In this document: in pieces, positions 1-7,592 of the stretch
Layout: every line of letters begins with the position of its first letter
Numbering within the stretch: the stretch's first letter is position 1
Source: Hyphomicrobiales bacterium
Lineage (GTDB): Bacteria; Pseudomonadota; Alphaproteobacteria; Rhizobiales; Rhizobiaceae
Direction of reading: 5' to 3'
Assembly (NCBI GenBank): GCA_900465665.1
Contig: UBJO01000071.1
Location: 42,891 to 80,165 of the forward strand
Length of the DNA: 37,275 bases
Notes under the pieces: generated by a model
The model's database searches: none
What the model was told of the DNA's origin: nothing
What the model saw: only the letters and a program-made list of their open reading frames with translations
Program-made: the position numbers and the translations under genes

Positions 1-372
1 AGGGCAGAGGGGGGTAACACACCCACCAACGCCAACGAGAATACCGCACAACTCGAAGCCCGCCGCCAAGCCCTCGAAGCATCCGGCGTCGAAGTCGTCT
101 ACTGCCACCCCTACCATCCGGAACAGCTTCTCCCGGCACTAGCCTCCCGCGGCATTTCCTCGCTGCTGGTCGAAGGCGGCGCCAAGACGGCGCGGCTGTT
201 CCTTGAGGCCGGCTATGTCGACCGCATCCTGCTCTACCAGGGGCCGGGCACGATTGGGCAAGGCGGTATTGAAACGCCGATCCGCAAAACCGATATTCCA
301 TCCGATTTCAAGCATGTGGGCACGCGCAGAGTTGGCGACGACAGCCTGGACGAATACGAAAGAGAAGTTTGA
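1..372 (+). CDS. ribD: RibD, 3' part (riboflavin-specific reductase domain)
   Basis: This is the C-terminal 123 residues of the bifunctional diaminohydroxyphosphoribosylaminopyrimidine deaminase / 5-amino-6-(5-phosphoribosylamino)uracil reductase. The start lies outside the window. The frame is open from base 1 and contains the reductase-domain signature SLLVEGGAKTARLFLEAG at about residues 52-69 of the visible part, followed by DRILLYQGP, which is typical of the RibD C-terminal half. The deaminase domain is not visible. The TGA stop (370-372) shares its final A with the ATG of ribE, an overlap that suggests translational coupling within one operon. RibD supplies the pyrimidine branch of riboflavin synthesis in the cytosol. 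The assignment rests on the motif and on the adjacent ribE. Confidence 0.9.
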   Translation, partial: RAEGGNTPTNANENTAQLEARRQALEASGVEVVYCHPYHPEQLLPALASRGISSLLVEGGAKTARLFLEAGYVDRILLYQGPGTIGQGGIETPIRKTDIPSDFKHVGTRRVGDDSLDEYEREV

Positions 373-992
373 TGTTTACAGGCATTGTCACCGACGTCGG
401 CACGATCGAATCCGTTTCGCCTCTCAAGGAAGGCATCAAGCTTCGCGTGGCGACCAGCTATGATCCGGCGACCATCGACATGGGCGCCTCGATCTCGCAT
501 TCCGGCATCTGCCTCACCGTCACGGGCTTGCCCGAAGAGGGCAGCAACGGTCGCTGGTTCGAGGTGGAAGCCTGGGAAGAAGCACTGCGCCTGACGACGA
601 TCGGCACCTGGACAGAGGGCAGCCCCGTCAACCTTGAGCGCTCGCTGAAGATCGGTGACGAACTGGGTGGCCACATCGTCTCGGGCCATGTCGACGGCAA
701 GGCCGAGATCCTCTCCGTGACCGAAGAGGGCGATGCCACCCGTTTCCGCATCCGCGCGCCGGAGCATCTGGCAAAGTTCGTCGCGCCCAAGGGCTCGATC
801 GCGCTCGATGGCACATCGCTGACGGTCAATGCCGTCGATGGCACCGACTTCGACGTTCTGCTTATTCGCCACACGCTCGAGGTCACGACCTGGGGCAAGC
901 GCCAGGCCGGCGATTTCGTCAATTTCGAAGTCGACACCATGGCGCGCTATGCCGCTAGGTTGGCCGAGTTCCCGGTCGCGAAAGCAGAATAA
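372..992 (+). CDS. ribE: Riboflavin synthase (alpha subunit)
   Basis: Converts two 6,7-dimethyl-8-ribityllumazine molecules to riboflavin plus the pyrimidine intermediate. It has 206 residues, the usual length. The two lumazine-binding barrel repeats are visible. The first begins with the hallmark MFTGIV and contains GASISHSGICLTV (about 38-50, with Cys47). GGHIVSGHVDG lies at 99-109 between the repeats, and the second repeat contains GSIALDGTSLTV (141-152). A TTG three bases upstream of the ATG would add one residue, but the ATG starting exactly at MFTGIV and overlapping the ribD stop is preferred. The last 38 bases overlap the 3' end of the convergent acetyltransferase gene. Later pathway genes (ribH, nusB) resume at 2243. 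Confidence 0.96.
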   Translation: MFTGIVTDVGTIESVSPLKEGIKLRVATSYDPATIDMGASISHSGICLTVTGLPEEGSNGRWFEVEAWEEALRLTTIGTWTEGSPVNLERSLKIGDELGGHIVSGHVDGKAEILSVTEEGDATRFRIRAPEHLAKFVAPKGSIALDGTSLTVNAVDGTDFDVLLIRHTLEVTTWGKRQAGDFVNFEVDTMARYAARLAEFPVAKAE

Positions 993-1491
993 CCTCGCCA
1001 TTGTAGTGCGCCCGCCTCGCATCGCCAAAGCCGAGCTTTTCGGCAAGGCGCAGCGAGGCGGCATTGTCGGGGTCGATGATGCAGCTCATCGACCGTGCCG
1101 GAAAGCGATGCTCCGCCCAGTCGATCAAAGCCCGCAGCGCTTCCGTCGCGTAGCCTTTGCCTTGAGCCTCCGGCATCAACGCCCAGCCCGTTTCCAGCGT
1201 CCCCTCGGTGCTGACGGGCTGCATGTCGCGCTTCATCTCAAGAAAGCCCGCTTCGCCCACGAACTTCCCGCTCTCTTTTTCTTCGATGGCGAGGAAGCCG
1301 AAGCCCATATGGTGCCACATACCGGCGACGCGCAGCATGCGTCCCCAGCTCTGCTCCCGCGTCGACGCCACCCCGCTGATGAAGCGCACGACCGCATCGT
1401 TGCTCCAGAGCGCGTGATAAGCCTCGAAATCCTCAACTGTGTGCGGCCGCAGGATCAGCCGCTCGGTCTCTATCGTCGGTATCTCGGCCAT
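955..1491 (-). CDS. GNAT-family N-acetyltransferase (RimJ/RimL-like)
   Basis: This 178-residue protein looks like an acetyl-CoA-dependent N-acetyltransferase of the RimJ/RimL-type branch. It opens with ETERLILRPHTVEDFEAY, the usual start of that group, and carries the acetyl-CoA pyrophosphate-binding loop EAQGKGYATEAL (motif A, Q/R-x-x-G-x-G/A). A later stretch, NAASLRLAEKLGF, is the conserved C-terminal motif of the family. The acceptor substrate cannot be told from sequence. It is transcribed against the rib genes and overlaps the ribE 3' end by 38 bp. It lies 17 bp downstream of the cupin gene on the same strand, so the two probably form a small operon inserted between ribE and ribH. Confidence 0.88.
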   Translation of the reverse strand: MAEIPTIETERLILRPHTVEDFEAYHALWSNDAVVRFISGVASTREQSWGRMLRVAGMWHHMGFGFLAIEEKESGKFVGEAGFLEMKRDMQPVSTEGTLETGWALMPEAQGKGYATEALRALIDWAEHRFPARSMSCIIDPDNAASLRLAEKLGFGDARRAHYNGEVILLSRPGTRPT

Positions 1492-1508
1492 CGCGATCGC
1501 TTTCCTCG

Positions 1509-2012
1509 TCAGGCCCCAGGCTCGCCATCCCAGTAATCGAGACCGTCGCCGGTCCGGCCCATCACGCGAAACGATCGGTCGGGTGATCCCTCGCGGCGCG
1601 TCTTCGCAAGAAACTTCCCCGAGTCCGGGTATTCGACGATATCGGTCGCGGCCTTCGTCGAAATGCCGAGATAGATCAGCGGGGTCTCGCCGGTGTTGAT
1701 GATCTGGTGCGCCGTCTCCGGCCCGCCCGCCGGCGCGCCAAGCACATCGCCCTTGCGGATCGGATAGCGCTCGGTTCCGAAACGATATTCGCCCGTCCCC
1801 TCGATCACGAAGAACATCTCGTCCTCCGCATGATGGTTGTGGAAGGGACAGCCCGATTTGCCCGCGGGTACCTCGTTATAGCTGACGCCAAGCCCTTTCA
1901 GCCCGAGCATCGCCCCGAACGAAATATCGGCGCTCTCATAAAGCTCCCCCTGCTTCCAGCGATCGAGGTTGAGTGCGTTCACGTTGACGACGGGTGTTTG
2001 CTGATCGTTCAT
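1509..2012 (-). CDS. Single-domain cupin protein
   Basis: This 167-residue beta-barrel protein has one cupin domain. Cupin motif 1 is clear, with metal-ligand candidates His58, His60 and Glu65 in PFHNHHAEDEMFFVIEG. Motif 2 follows at about 88-105 (GDVLGAPAGGPETAHQIIN), with a fourth ligand candidate His. The C-terminal 45 residues (after EYPDSGKF) are rich in charged and Gly residues and carry no motif I recognise. The gene precedes the GNAT gene by 17 bp on the same strand and is divergent from ribH. The family ranges from sugar isomerases to dioxygenases and metabolite sensors, so no substrate is proposed. Confidence 0.87.
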   Translation of the reverse strand: MNDQQTPVVNVNALNLDRWKQGELYESADISFGAMLGLKGLGVSYNEVPAGKSGCPFHNHHAEDEMFFVIEGTGEYRFGTERYPIRKGDVLGAPAGGPETAHQIINTGETPLIYLGISTKAATDIVEYPDSGKFLAKTRREGSPDRSFRVMGRTGDGLDYWDGEPGA

Positions 2013-2242
2013 TCTCGTCTCCCTTTGCCTCAGGGAACTATGACTTCATGCGGGAAATCAACCCGTTATCGATCACGGCGCGGCATTTTCGGCCCAGCGG
2101 CTCGCCAGTACCTCGGCACTCGCCGGGACGATTCGCGATTTTGCACCGCAGCCATGAGCCGAATTTGCTTGCCATTCGGACAAAGGCATGTTTTGACCGC
2201 CGCCTGTCGAACGACAAATCCTCTAGGAAATGAAGGTGACCC

Positions 2243-2698
2243 ATGGCGCGAGAAACCGCTCCTCATATCTTGATCGTTGAAGCACGTTTCTACGACGACA
2301 TGGCTGATGCGCTCCTGGAAGGCGCAACCTTCGCATTGACCGAAGCCGGCGCGACCTATGACGTCGTCACCGTTCCCGGCGCGCTGGAAATTCCGGCTGC
2401 GATTGCAATGGCTCTCGATGGAGCGGATAATGACGGCACGAACTACGACGGCTACGTCGCGCTCGGCATGGTCATCCGCGGCGAGACCTACCACTTCGAT
2501 ATCGTGTCGAACGAATCCTCGCGCGCTCTGATGGACCTGTCCGTCAGCGAATCCATTGCCATCGGCAATGGCATCCTGACTGTCGAAAACGACGAGCAGG
2601 CTTGGTCGCGCGTACGCCGTTCGGATAAGGACAAGGGTGGCTTTGCCGCTCGCGCAGCTCTCACCATGATCGAGCTGAAGAAAAAGCTGGGTGCATAA
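2243..2698 (+). CDS. ribH: 6,7-dimethyl-8-ribityllumazine synthase
   Basis: Condenses 5-amino-6-ribitylaminouracil with 3,4-dihydroxy-2-butanone 4-phosphate to give the lumazine used by riboflavin synthase. It is 151 residues, the full family length. Signatures are VPGALEIPAAI (44-54), the catalytic loop GMVIRGETYHFD with the active-site His84, and GNGILTVENDEQAW. A GAAGG Shine-Dalgarno lies 7 bases before the ATG. The stop is 3 bases before nusB, matching the common ribH-nusB pairing. Unlike in many relatives, it is separated from ribE by the two antisense genes, so it needs its own promoter in 2013-2242. I could not identify that promoter confidently and found no FMN-riboswitch sequence there. 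Confidence 0.96.
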   Translation: MARETAPHILIVEARFYDDMADALLEGATFALTEAGATYDVVTVPGALEIPAAIAMALDGADNDGTNYDGYVALGMVIRGETYHFDIVSNESSRALMDLSVSESIAIGNGILTVENDEQAWSRVRRSDKDKGGFAARAALTMIELKKKLGA

Positions 2699-2701
2699 GG
2701 C

Positions 2702-3184
2702 ATGAGCAACGAAAACGTAGAGCGTCCGATCAAGGCAGCGAACCAGCGTGGCGCCGCGCGTCTCGCCGCCGTTCAGGCGCTCTATCAGATGGATATCGGC
2801 GGCACCGGCGTTCTCGAAATCGTCGCCGAATACGAAGCCCATCGTCTCGGCCAGGAACTGGATGGCGAAACCTACCTGAAGGCTGACCCTTCCTGGTTCC
2901 GTTCGATCGTCTCGGGTGTCGTGCGCGAACAGAAGCGCCTCGATCCGCTGGTTGCCTCGGCGTTGCAGGATGATTGGGCGCTGTCGCGTCTCGACAGCAC
3001 CGTTCGCGCCATCCTTCGTGCCGGCGTTTTCGAACTTCTCGACCGCAAGGACGTGCCGGTCGCGGTCATCGTCACCGAATATGTCGAGATCGCCCAGGCG
3101 TTCTTCAGCGACGATGAGCCCAAGCTCGTCAACGCTGTTCTCGACCGTATCGCCAAGCAGGTTCGCGGCGATCAGAAAAAGTAG
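2702..3184 (+). CDS. nusB: Transcription antitermination factor NusB
   Basis: RNA-binding all-helical protein of the rRNA antitermination complex (with NusE/S10 binding boxA). Its 160 residues are normal for alphaproteobacteria. The family pattern is visible: an N-terminal RGAARLAAVQALYQMDIGG helix with the basic RNA-contacting face, a central VVREQKRLDPLV region, AILRAGVFELL, and the C-terminal helices around DEPKLVNAVLDRIAKQVR. The start follows the ribH stop by 3 bases, so translation is probably coupled. A basic 20-residue N-terminal extension precedes the conserved domain. Confidence 0.95.
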   Translation: MSNENVERPIKAANQRGAARLAAVQALYQMDIGGTGVLEIVAEYEAHRLGQELDGETYLKADPSWFRSIVSGVVREQKRLDPLVASALQDDWALSRLDSTVRAILRAGVFELLDRKDVPVAVIVTEYVEIAQAFFSDDEPKLVNAVLDRIAKQVRGDQKK

Positions 3185-3272
3185 CGTTTCGCGCGCAAGA
3201 ATCGGCTCCTTCCTCCGATTGGCTAATCTCCTCTTTCCCATTGCTCCGTAAGGGTTTTCAGCCCTTGCGGGC

Positions 3273-3301
3273 TTGACGTCCCGTTTTCCTCCCCGCAATC
3301 T
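3273..3301 (+). promoter_or_regulatory. Candidate sigma-70 promoter for hppA
   Basis: TTGACG (3273-3278) and CAATCT (3296-3301) are separated by 17 bases and preceded by a C, giving the CTTGAC form often seen in rhizobia. The -10 is weak. It lies about 100 bases before the hppA start, just after a small dyad (AAGGG-N7-CCCTT) that may end the nusB transcript. This is inference from spacing only. Confidence 0.3.
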
Positions 3302-3399
3302 CCACTCGGCGTTGCAGCATTTCTGTGGGAGGAAATGAGGACGGCGTGTTCGCAGCCGGAGAGGGAGTGAGCTCCGGCTCTTTTGGAGGAAAGAGCGAA

Positions 3400-5538
3400 A
3401 TGACGATTCTTTTATGCGTAATAGCGTGCGGCTTGCTTTCGGTGGTCTATGCCATCTGGGCAATCCGGTCGGTGCTATCAGCCGATCAGGGGAACGCCCG
3501 CATGCAGGAAATTGCAGGATATATTCGCGAAGGCGCGCAGGCCTATCTGACGCGCCAGTATACGGCGATCGCCATTGTCGGCGTCGTCGTCTTCATCGCC
3601 GCCTGGCTGCTGCTCTCCGCCACGGCCGCGATCGGCTTTCTGGTTGGTGCCGTGCTTTCGGGCGCTGCGGGCTTCATCGGCATGCACGTTTCGGTTCGCG
3701 CCAATGTGCGCACCGCGCAGGCTGCCTCGCATAGCCTGGCCGCCGGGCTTGGCATCGCCTTCAAGTCGGGCGCCATCACCGGCATGCTGGTCGCCGGCCT
3801 CGCGCTGCTTGGCGTCTCCATCTACTACCTGATCCTCACCGGCGTGCTCGGCCACGATCCCGCCTCGCGTGAAGTCATCGATTCCCTGGTCGCTCTCGGC
3901 TTCGGCGCATCGCTGATCTCGATCTTCGCCCGTCTCGGCGGCGGCATCTTCACCAAGGGCGCCGACGTCGGCGGTGACCTCGTCGGTAAGGTCGAGGCCG
4001 GTATCCCGGAAGATGATCCACGCAACCCCGCCACAATCGCCGACAACGTTGGCGACAATGTCGGCGATTGCGCAGGCATGGCGGCCGACCTTTTCGAAAC
4101 CTATGCGGTTTCCGTCGTCGCGACGATGGTTCTCGCCGCGATCTTCTTCGGCGGCACGCCGGTTCTTGCGTCGGCGATGATCTACCCGCTGGCGATTTGC
4201 GGTGCCTGCATCATCACCTCGATCATCGGCACCTTCTTCGTCAAGCTCGGCAGCAACGGCTCGATCATGGGCGCCCTCTACAAGGGTCTCATCGTCACCG
4301 GCCTGCTCTCCATCCTGGGGCTCGGCGCGGCAACGTCGCTGACAGTCGGTTGGGGCCCGATCGGCACCGTCGCCGGTCATGACATTACCGGCATGAACCT
4401 GTTCATCTGCGGTATCGTCGGCCTCATCGTCACCGCGCTGATCGTCGTCATCACCGAATACTACACCGGCACCAACAAGCGTCCGGTCAACTCGATCGCT
4501 CAAGCATCGGTCACGGGACACGGCACCAACGTCATCCAGGGGCTCGCCGTATCACTGGAATCGACAGCGCTTCCGGCAATCGTCATCGTCGGCGGCATTC
4601 TGGCGACCTTCCAGCTGGGTGGCCTGTTCGGCACCGGTATCGCCGTCACCGCCATGCTCGGCCTTGCCGGCATGATCGTGGCGCTCGACGCCTTCGGTCC
4701 TGTGACCGACAATGCCGGTGGCATCGCCGAAATGGCGCATCTGCCGCCGGAAGTGCGCAAGTCCACGGACGCGCTCGATGCGGTGGGCAACACAACCAAG
4801 GCCGTCACCAAGGGCTATGCGATCGGCTCCGCCGGTCTCGGTGCCCTCGTGCTCTTCGCGGCCTATTCGAACGACCTGCAATATTTCGCCGCGCATGGTG
4901 ATCAGTATCCGTACTTCGCCAATATCGGTGCGATCTCGTTCGATCTCTCCAATCCCTATGTCGTCGCCGGACTGCTCTTCGGCGGCCTCATCCCCTATCT
5001 CTTCGGCGGCATCGCCATGACGGCGGTGGGACGTGCGGCCGGATCGATCGTCGAGGAGGTGCGCAAGCAGTTCCGCGAAAAGCCCGGCATCATGCAGGGA
5101 ACCGAGAAGCCGGATTACGGCAAGGCGGTCGATCTTCTGACCAAGGCCGCCATTCGCGAAATGATCATTCCGTCGCTTCTGCCCGTCCTGGCGCCCATCA
5201 TCGTCTATTTCGGCGTGCTGTTGATCTCCGGCTCCAAGGCGTCGGCTTTCGCGGCGCTTGGCGCATCGCTTCTCGGCGTCATCATCAACGGCCTGTTCGT
5301 CGCGATCTCGATGACCTCGGGCGGCGGCGCATGGGACAACGCCAAGAAATCCTTCGAAGACGGCTTCGTCGACAAGGACGGCACGCGCCACATGAAGGGT
5401 TCGGAAGCCCATAAGGCATCCGTAACCGGCGACACAGTCGGCGACCCCTACAAGGATACTGCGGGTCCCGCCGTCAATCCGGCGATCAAGATCACCAATA
5501 TCGTGGCACTGCTGCTGCTTGCCATCCTGGCGGGCTGA
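3400..5538 (+). CDS. hppA: K+-insensitive proton-translocating pyrophosphatase
   Basis: Integral membrane pump that couples PPi hydrolysis to proton export. The chosen ATG at 3400 has GGAGGA 9 bases upstream and gives 712 residues, the usual length; an upstream in-frame ATG at 3325 would add a Gly/Ser-rich stretch unlike the family. About 15-16 hydrophobic segments are present. The PPi/Mg-binding loops are intact: DLVGKVEAGIPEDDPRNP (193-210), ADNVGDNVGDCAGMAADLFE (214-233) and GDTVGDPYKDTAGPAVNP near the C terminus. GNTTKA with Lys467 is the residue pattern of the K+-independent class (K+-dependent enzymes have Ala there). Gly187/Gly192 in TKGADVGGDLVG replace the more usual Ala residues. 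The gene ends at a strong bidirectional terminator. Confidence 0.97.
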   Translation: MTILLCVIACGLLSVVYAIWAIRSVLSADQGNARMQEIAGYIREGAQAYLTRQYTAIAIVGVVVFIAAWLLLSATAAIGFLVGAVLSGAAGFIGMHVSVRANVRTAQAASHSLAAGLGIAFKSGAITGMLVAGLALLGVSIYYLILTGVLGHDPASREVIDSLVALGFGASLISIFARLGGGIFTKGADVGGDLVGKVEAGIPEDDPRNPATIADNVGDNVGDCAGMAADLFETYAVSVVATMVLAAIFFGGTPVLASAMIYPLAICGACIITSIIGTFFVKLGSNGSIMGALYKGLIVTGLLSILGLGAATSLTVGWGPIGTVAGHDITGMNLFICGIVGLIVTALIVVITEYYTGTNKRPVNSIAQASVTGHGTNVIQGLAVSLESTALPAIVIVGGILATFQLGGLFGTGIAVTAMLGLAGMIVALDAFGPVTDNAGGIAEMAHLPPEVRKSTDALDAVGNTTKAVTKGYAIGSAGLGALVLFAAYSNDLQYFAAHGDQYPYFANIGAISFDLSNPYVVAGLLFGGLIPYLFGGIAMTAVGRAAGSIVEEVRKQFREKPGIMQGTEKPDYGKAVDLLTKAAIREMIIPSLLPVLAPIIVYFGVLLISGSKASAFAALGASLLGVIINGLFVAISMTSGGGAWDNAKKSFEDGFVDKDGTRHMKGSEAHKASVTGDTVGDPYKDTAGPAVNPAIKITNIVALLLLAILAG

Positions 5539-5563
5539 TCGATCTTAAACCTGTAACCAATAA

Positions 5564-5593
5564 AAAACCCGCCGGAGCGATCCGGCGGGTTTT
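5564..5593. terminator. Bidirectional Rho-independent terminator (hppA / bamE)
   Basis: A perfect 13-bp inverted repeat (5564-5576 and 5581-5593) has a GCGA tetraloop, a G+C core and A/T flanks on both sides. It therefore reads as a stem plus U-run on either strand. It lies between the convergent hppA and bamE-like genes and would terminate both. Confidence 0.92.
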
Positions 5594-5615
5594 GTGTGGG
5601 CGGATGACTTGGCGA

Positions 5616-6146
5616 TTAGCGCAAGCTGGCTGGGTTCTGCGGCGAAGGACGATCGCCGGCGCCGAACAGGCCCTTGGCCATGTTCGCGGCGCTGCCGCCG
5701 GAAAGCAGCTGCTGCAGGAAGGTAAGATCCTTACCACCAGTCGGCGTAACGCGTGTGATCGTGTCGAACGGCTTGCCGTCCTTGAGCGTGTAGTTGGCGC
5801 GACGGGTAACGACGCCGTCCTTGTCGAAATAGATGGCCAGAACGCTCTGGTCCACGACCTTCAGCTTCTGGAACGCCATGGAGCGCTCGCGACGCTGTGA
5901 GATGTAATAGAAGACTTCGCCATCGAAGGTGGCGGTCGTCGAAGGCGTGCCCAGCGACAGCAGAACCTGCTCGCGGCTCGAACCCTCGGGAACCAGGTTG
6001 AGCGACTGCTCGTCGGCGACGTAACCGCCGTTGAGAACCGTACCCGTTTGGCAGCCGGTCAATCCGGCGGAGGCGATCATGATGGCAATGGCGGCATTGC
6101 TGAGGAATTTCTTGTCAGACTTGAAATACCGTTTCTTCAACGACAT
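5616..6146 (-). CDS. bamE: BamE/SmpA/OmlA-type outer-membrane assembly lipoprotein
   Basis: A 176-residue lipoprotein of the SmpA/OmlA domain family, the small accessory subunit of the BAM beta-barrel insertion complex. The N terminus has a basic region, a hydrophobic stretch (about 17-29) and lipobox LTGC with acylated Cys32. The BamE-domain pattern follows: VPEGSSREQVLLSLGTPSTT and FYYISQRRERSMAFQ, then a strand region ending in DGVVTRRANYTLKDG. The C-terminal 50 residues (Gly, Ser, Pro rich) go beyond the domain, as is common in alphaproteobacteria. The gene is divergent from the CBP3-like gene and convergent with hppA. The symbol rests on domain homology, not on demonstrated function. Confidence 0.9.
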   Translation of the reverse strand: MSLKKRYFKSDKKFLSNAAIAIMIASAGLTGCQTGTVLNGGYVADEQSLNLVPEGSSREQVLLSLGTPSTTATFDGEVFYYISQRRERSMAFQKLKVVDQSVLAIYFDKDGVVTRRANYTLKDGKPFDTITRVTPTGGKDLTFLQQLLSGGSAANMAKGLFGAGDRPSPQNPASLR

Positions 6147-6390
6147 CTACTCCCTTAACGTATCGATACCAGCCATCGGCCATGCAATGTTACGCTGATG
6201 CAAAACCATTGTGGCCTTTCCGGGGTCGGACGTGAGCCATCTGCCGAGTGGCCATCGTCGAAGCGCTGTCCCGAAAGTGGCCACCTTCGCCATTGCAATT
6301 CGCGCATGCTTCGGTAAACCAGCTTTCGAAATCATGCAACAAGGCCGGACGCAGGTTGGCGCCAAGAACGAGGCCTTTCCGGAAAAAACA

Positions 6391-6924
6391 ATGATATTCG
6401 GGCTCTTCGGCAAGAAAAACAACAATCAGGCGATCGTCGACCGGCAGTATGAGGCGCTGACATCGGCCGCCCGCATGCCTGCGCTTTACGAGAGACTCGG
6501 CGTGCCGGATACGGTCATGGGTCGCTTCGAAATGCTGTCGGCCGTCATGATCCTGTTTTTTCGCCGCACGCGTGCATCCGAGACGAGCGGCCAGGAAATC
6601 GCGCAGGAAATCGTGGATGCATTCTTTCAGGATATCGACTATTCGATCCGCGAACTCGGGATTGGCGACAACACGGTTCCGAAGCGCATGAAGAAACTCG
6701 CCGGCATGTTTTACGGCCGGCTCGAAGCCTATTCCAAGGCGATGGACGCCGGCGACGCCGAGGCTCTCGCCGTGGCGCTTGGCCGCAACATTCATCCGAA
6801 GGAAACAGATCCGGTCGATATGCGCGCGCTTGCCGATTGGATGTTTTCCGCTGAAAAACACCTGTCGGCACAGTCCGAAGATACGATCGCGACCGGCTCG
6901 GCAACGCTGCCGGCCGTCGCGTGA
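6391..6924 (+). CDS. Ubiquinol-cytochrome c chaperone (CBP3-like)
   Basis: A 177-residue member of the family of bacterial homologues of mitochondrial CBP3/UQCC1, which assist cytochrome b maturation and bc1 assembly. Recognisable blocks are MIFGLFGKK at the start, VDRQYEALTSAAR, VPDTVMGRFEMLSAVMILFF, DAFFQDIDYSIRELGIGD, VPKRMKKLAGMFYGR and the terminal HP-x-x-TD plus LADWMF region. The ATG at 6391 is chosen because conserved sequence begins there; an upstream frame to 6211 stays open but carries no family sequence. The ribosome binding site is weak. The YceD gene starts 7 bp after the stop, so the two are probably co-transcribed. Confidence 0.85.
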   Translation: MIFGLFGKKNNNQAIVDRQYEALTSAARMPALYERLGVPDTVMGRFEMLSAVMILFFRRTRASETSGQEIAQEIVDAFFQDIDYSIRELGIGDNTVPKRMKKLAGMFYGRLEAYSKAMDAGDAEALAVALGRNIHPKETDPVDMRALADWMFSAEKHLSAQSEDTIATGSATLPAVA

Positions 6925-6931
6925 GGAGACA

Positions 6932-7489
6932 ATGATGAAGAATTCAAACGAAGACACGCCTTTCTCCTATCTGGTCAAGGTCGGTAACGTTTCGGCCAAC
7001 CCGGTCGACGTCCATCTGGAAGCCGACAAGGACGAGTTGCAGGCGCTTGCGGAGACATGGGACGTGATCTCGGTTGACGATTTCCGCGCCGATCTGCAGA
7101 TCGCGCGATGGAAGAAGGACGGCATCCGCGTGAAGGGCAGGGTGCAGGCGAGCATCGTCCAGAGCTGCGTCGTCACGCTGGAGCCGGTGCCGTCAAAGAT
7201 CGATGAGCCCTTCGAGCAGATCTTCGTTCCCGAAAACTCCAAGCTTGCGCGTCGCCCGGCCAACGATACCGGCGAAATGATGCTGGACCCGGATGGTCCC
7301 GACCTGCCGGAAAGCTTTGTCGGCGATACGATCGACGCCGGCGAAGTCGCCACCGAATTCGCCGCCATGGCGATCGATCCGTACCCCCGCAAAGAGGGCG
7401 TTGCCTTCGATGGTCACATAGAAGACACCGGAGAGAACGATAAGAAGCCTTCCGCCTTTGCTGTTCTGAAAGACTGGAAAAAGGACTGA
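6932..7489 (+). CDS. YceD family protein (DUF177)
   Basis: A 185-residue cytosolic protein of the YceD/DUF177 family, linked by gene neighbourhood and phylogenetic profile to 23S rRNA/ribosome metabolism and commonly placed before rpmF or plsX. Conserved features are ADLQIARWKKDGIRVKGRV, the short C-V-V-T-L-E-P segment (IVQSCVVTLEPV) and the acidic C-terminal half ending in FAVLKDWKKD. A GAGGAGA ribosome binding site precedes the double ATG at 6932/6935. Here rpmF is absent between this gene and plsX. Confidence 0.85.
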   Translation: MMKNSNEDTPFSYLVKVGNVSANPVDVHLEADKDELQALAETWDVISVDDFRADLQIARWKKDGIRVKGRVQASIVQSCVVTLEPVPSKIDEPFEQIFVPENSKLARRPANDTGEMMLDPDGPDLPESFVGDTIDAGEVATEFAAMAIDPYPRKEGVAFDGHIEDTGENDKKPSAFAVLKDWKKD

Positions 7490-7592
7490 AAGCCGCTCGC
7501 GGTTTGACATAATTCAGTTGTCAGCGACGGTAAAACCGGTATTTTGGCCAAAATTTCGCCCTCCTGGGACGAAAAAAAAGGATCAGGGACGC

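Noticed and set aside
2066..3463. 465-codon minus-strand frame across ribH and nusB
   Set aside because: Entirely antisense to two clear genes; no domain resemblance.
6211..6390. 60-codon upstream extension of the CBP3-like gene
   Set aside because: The frame is open but lacks family sequence; conserved residues begin at MIFGLFGKK.
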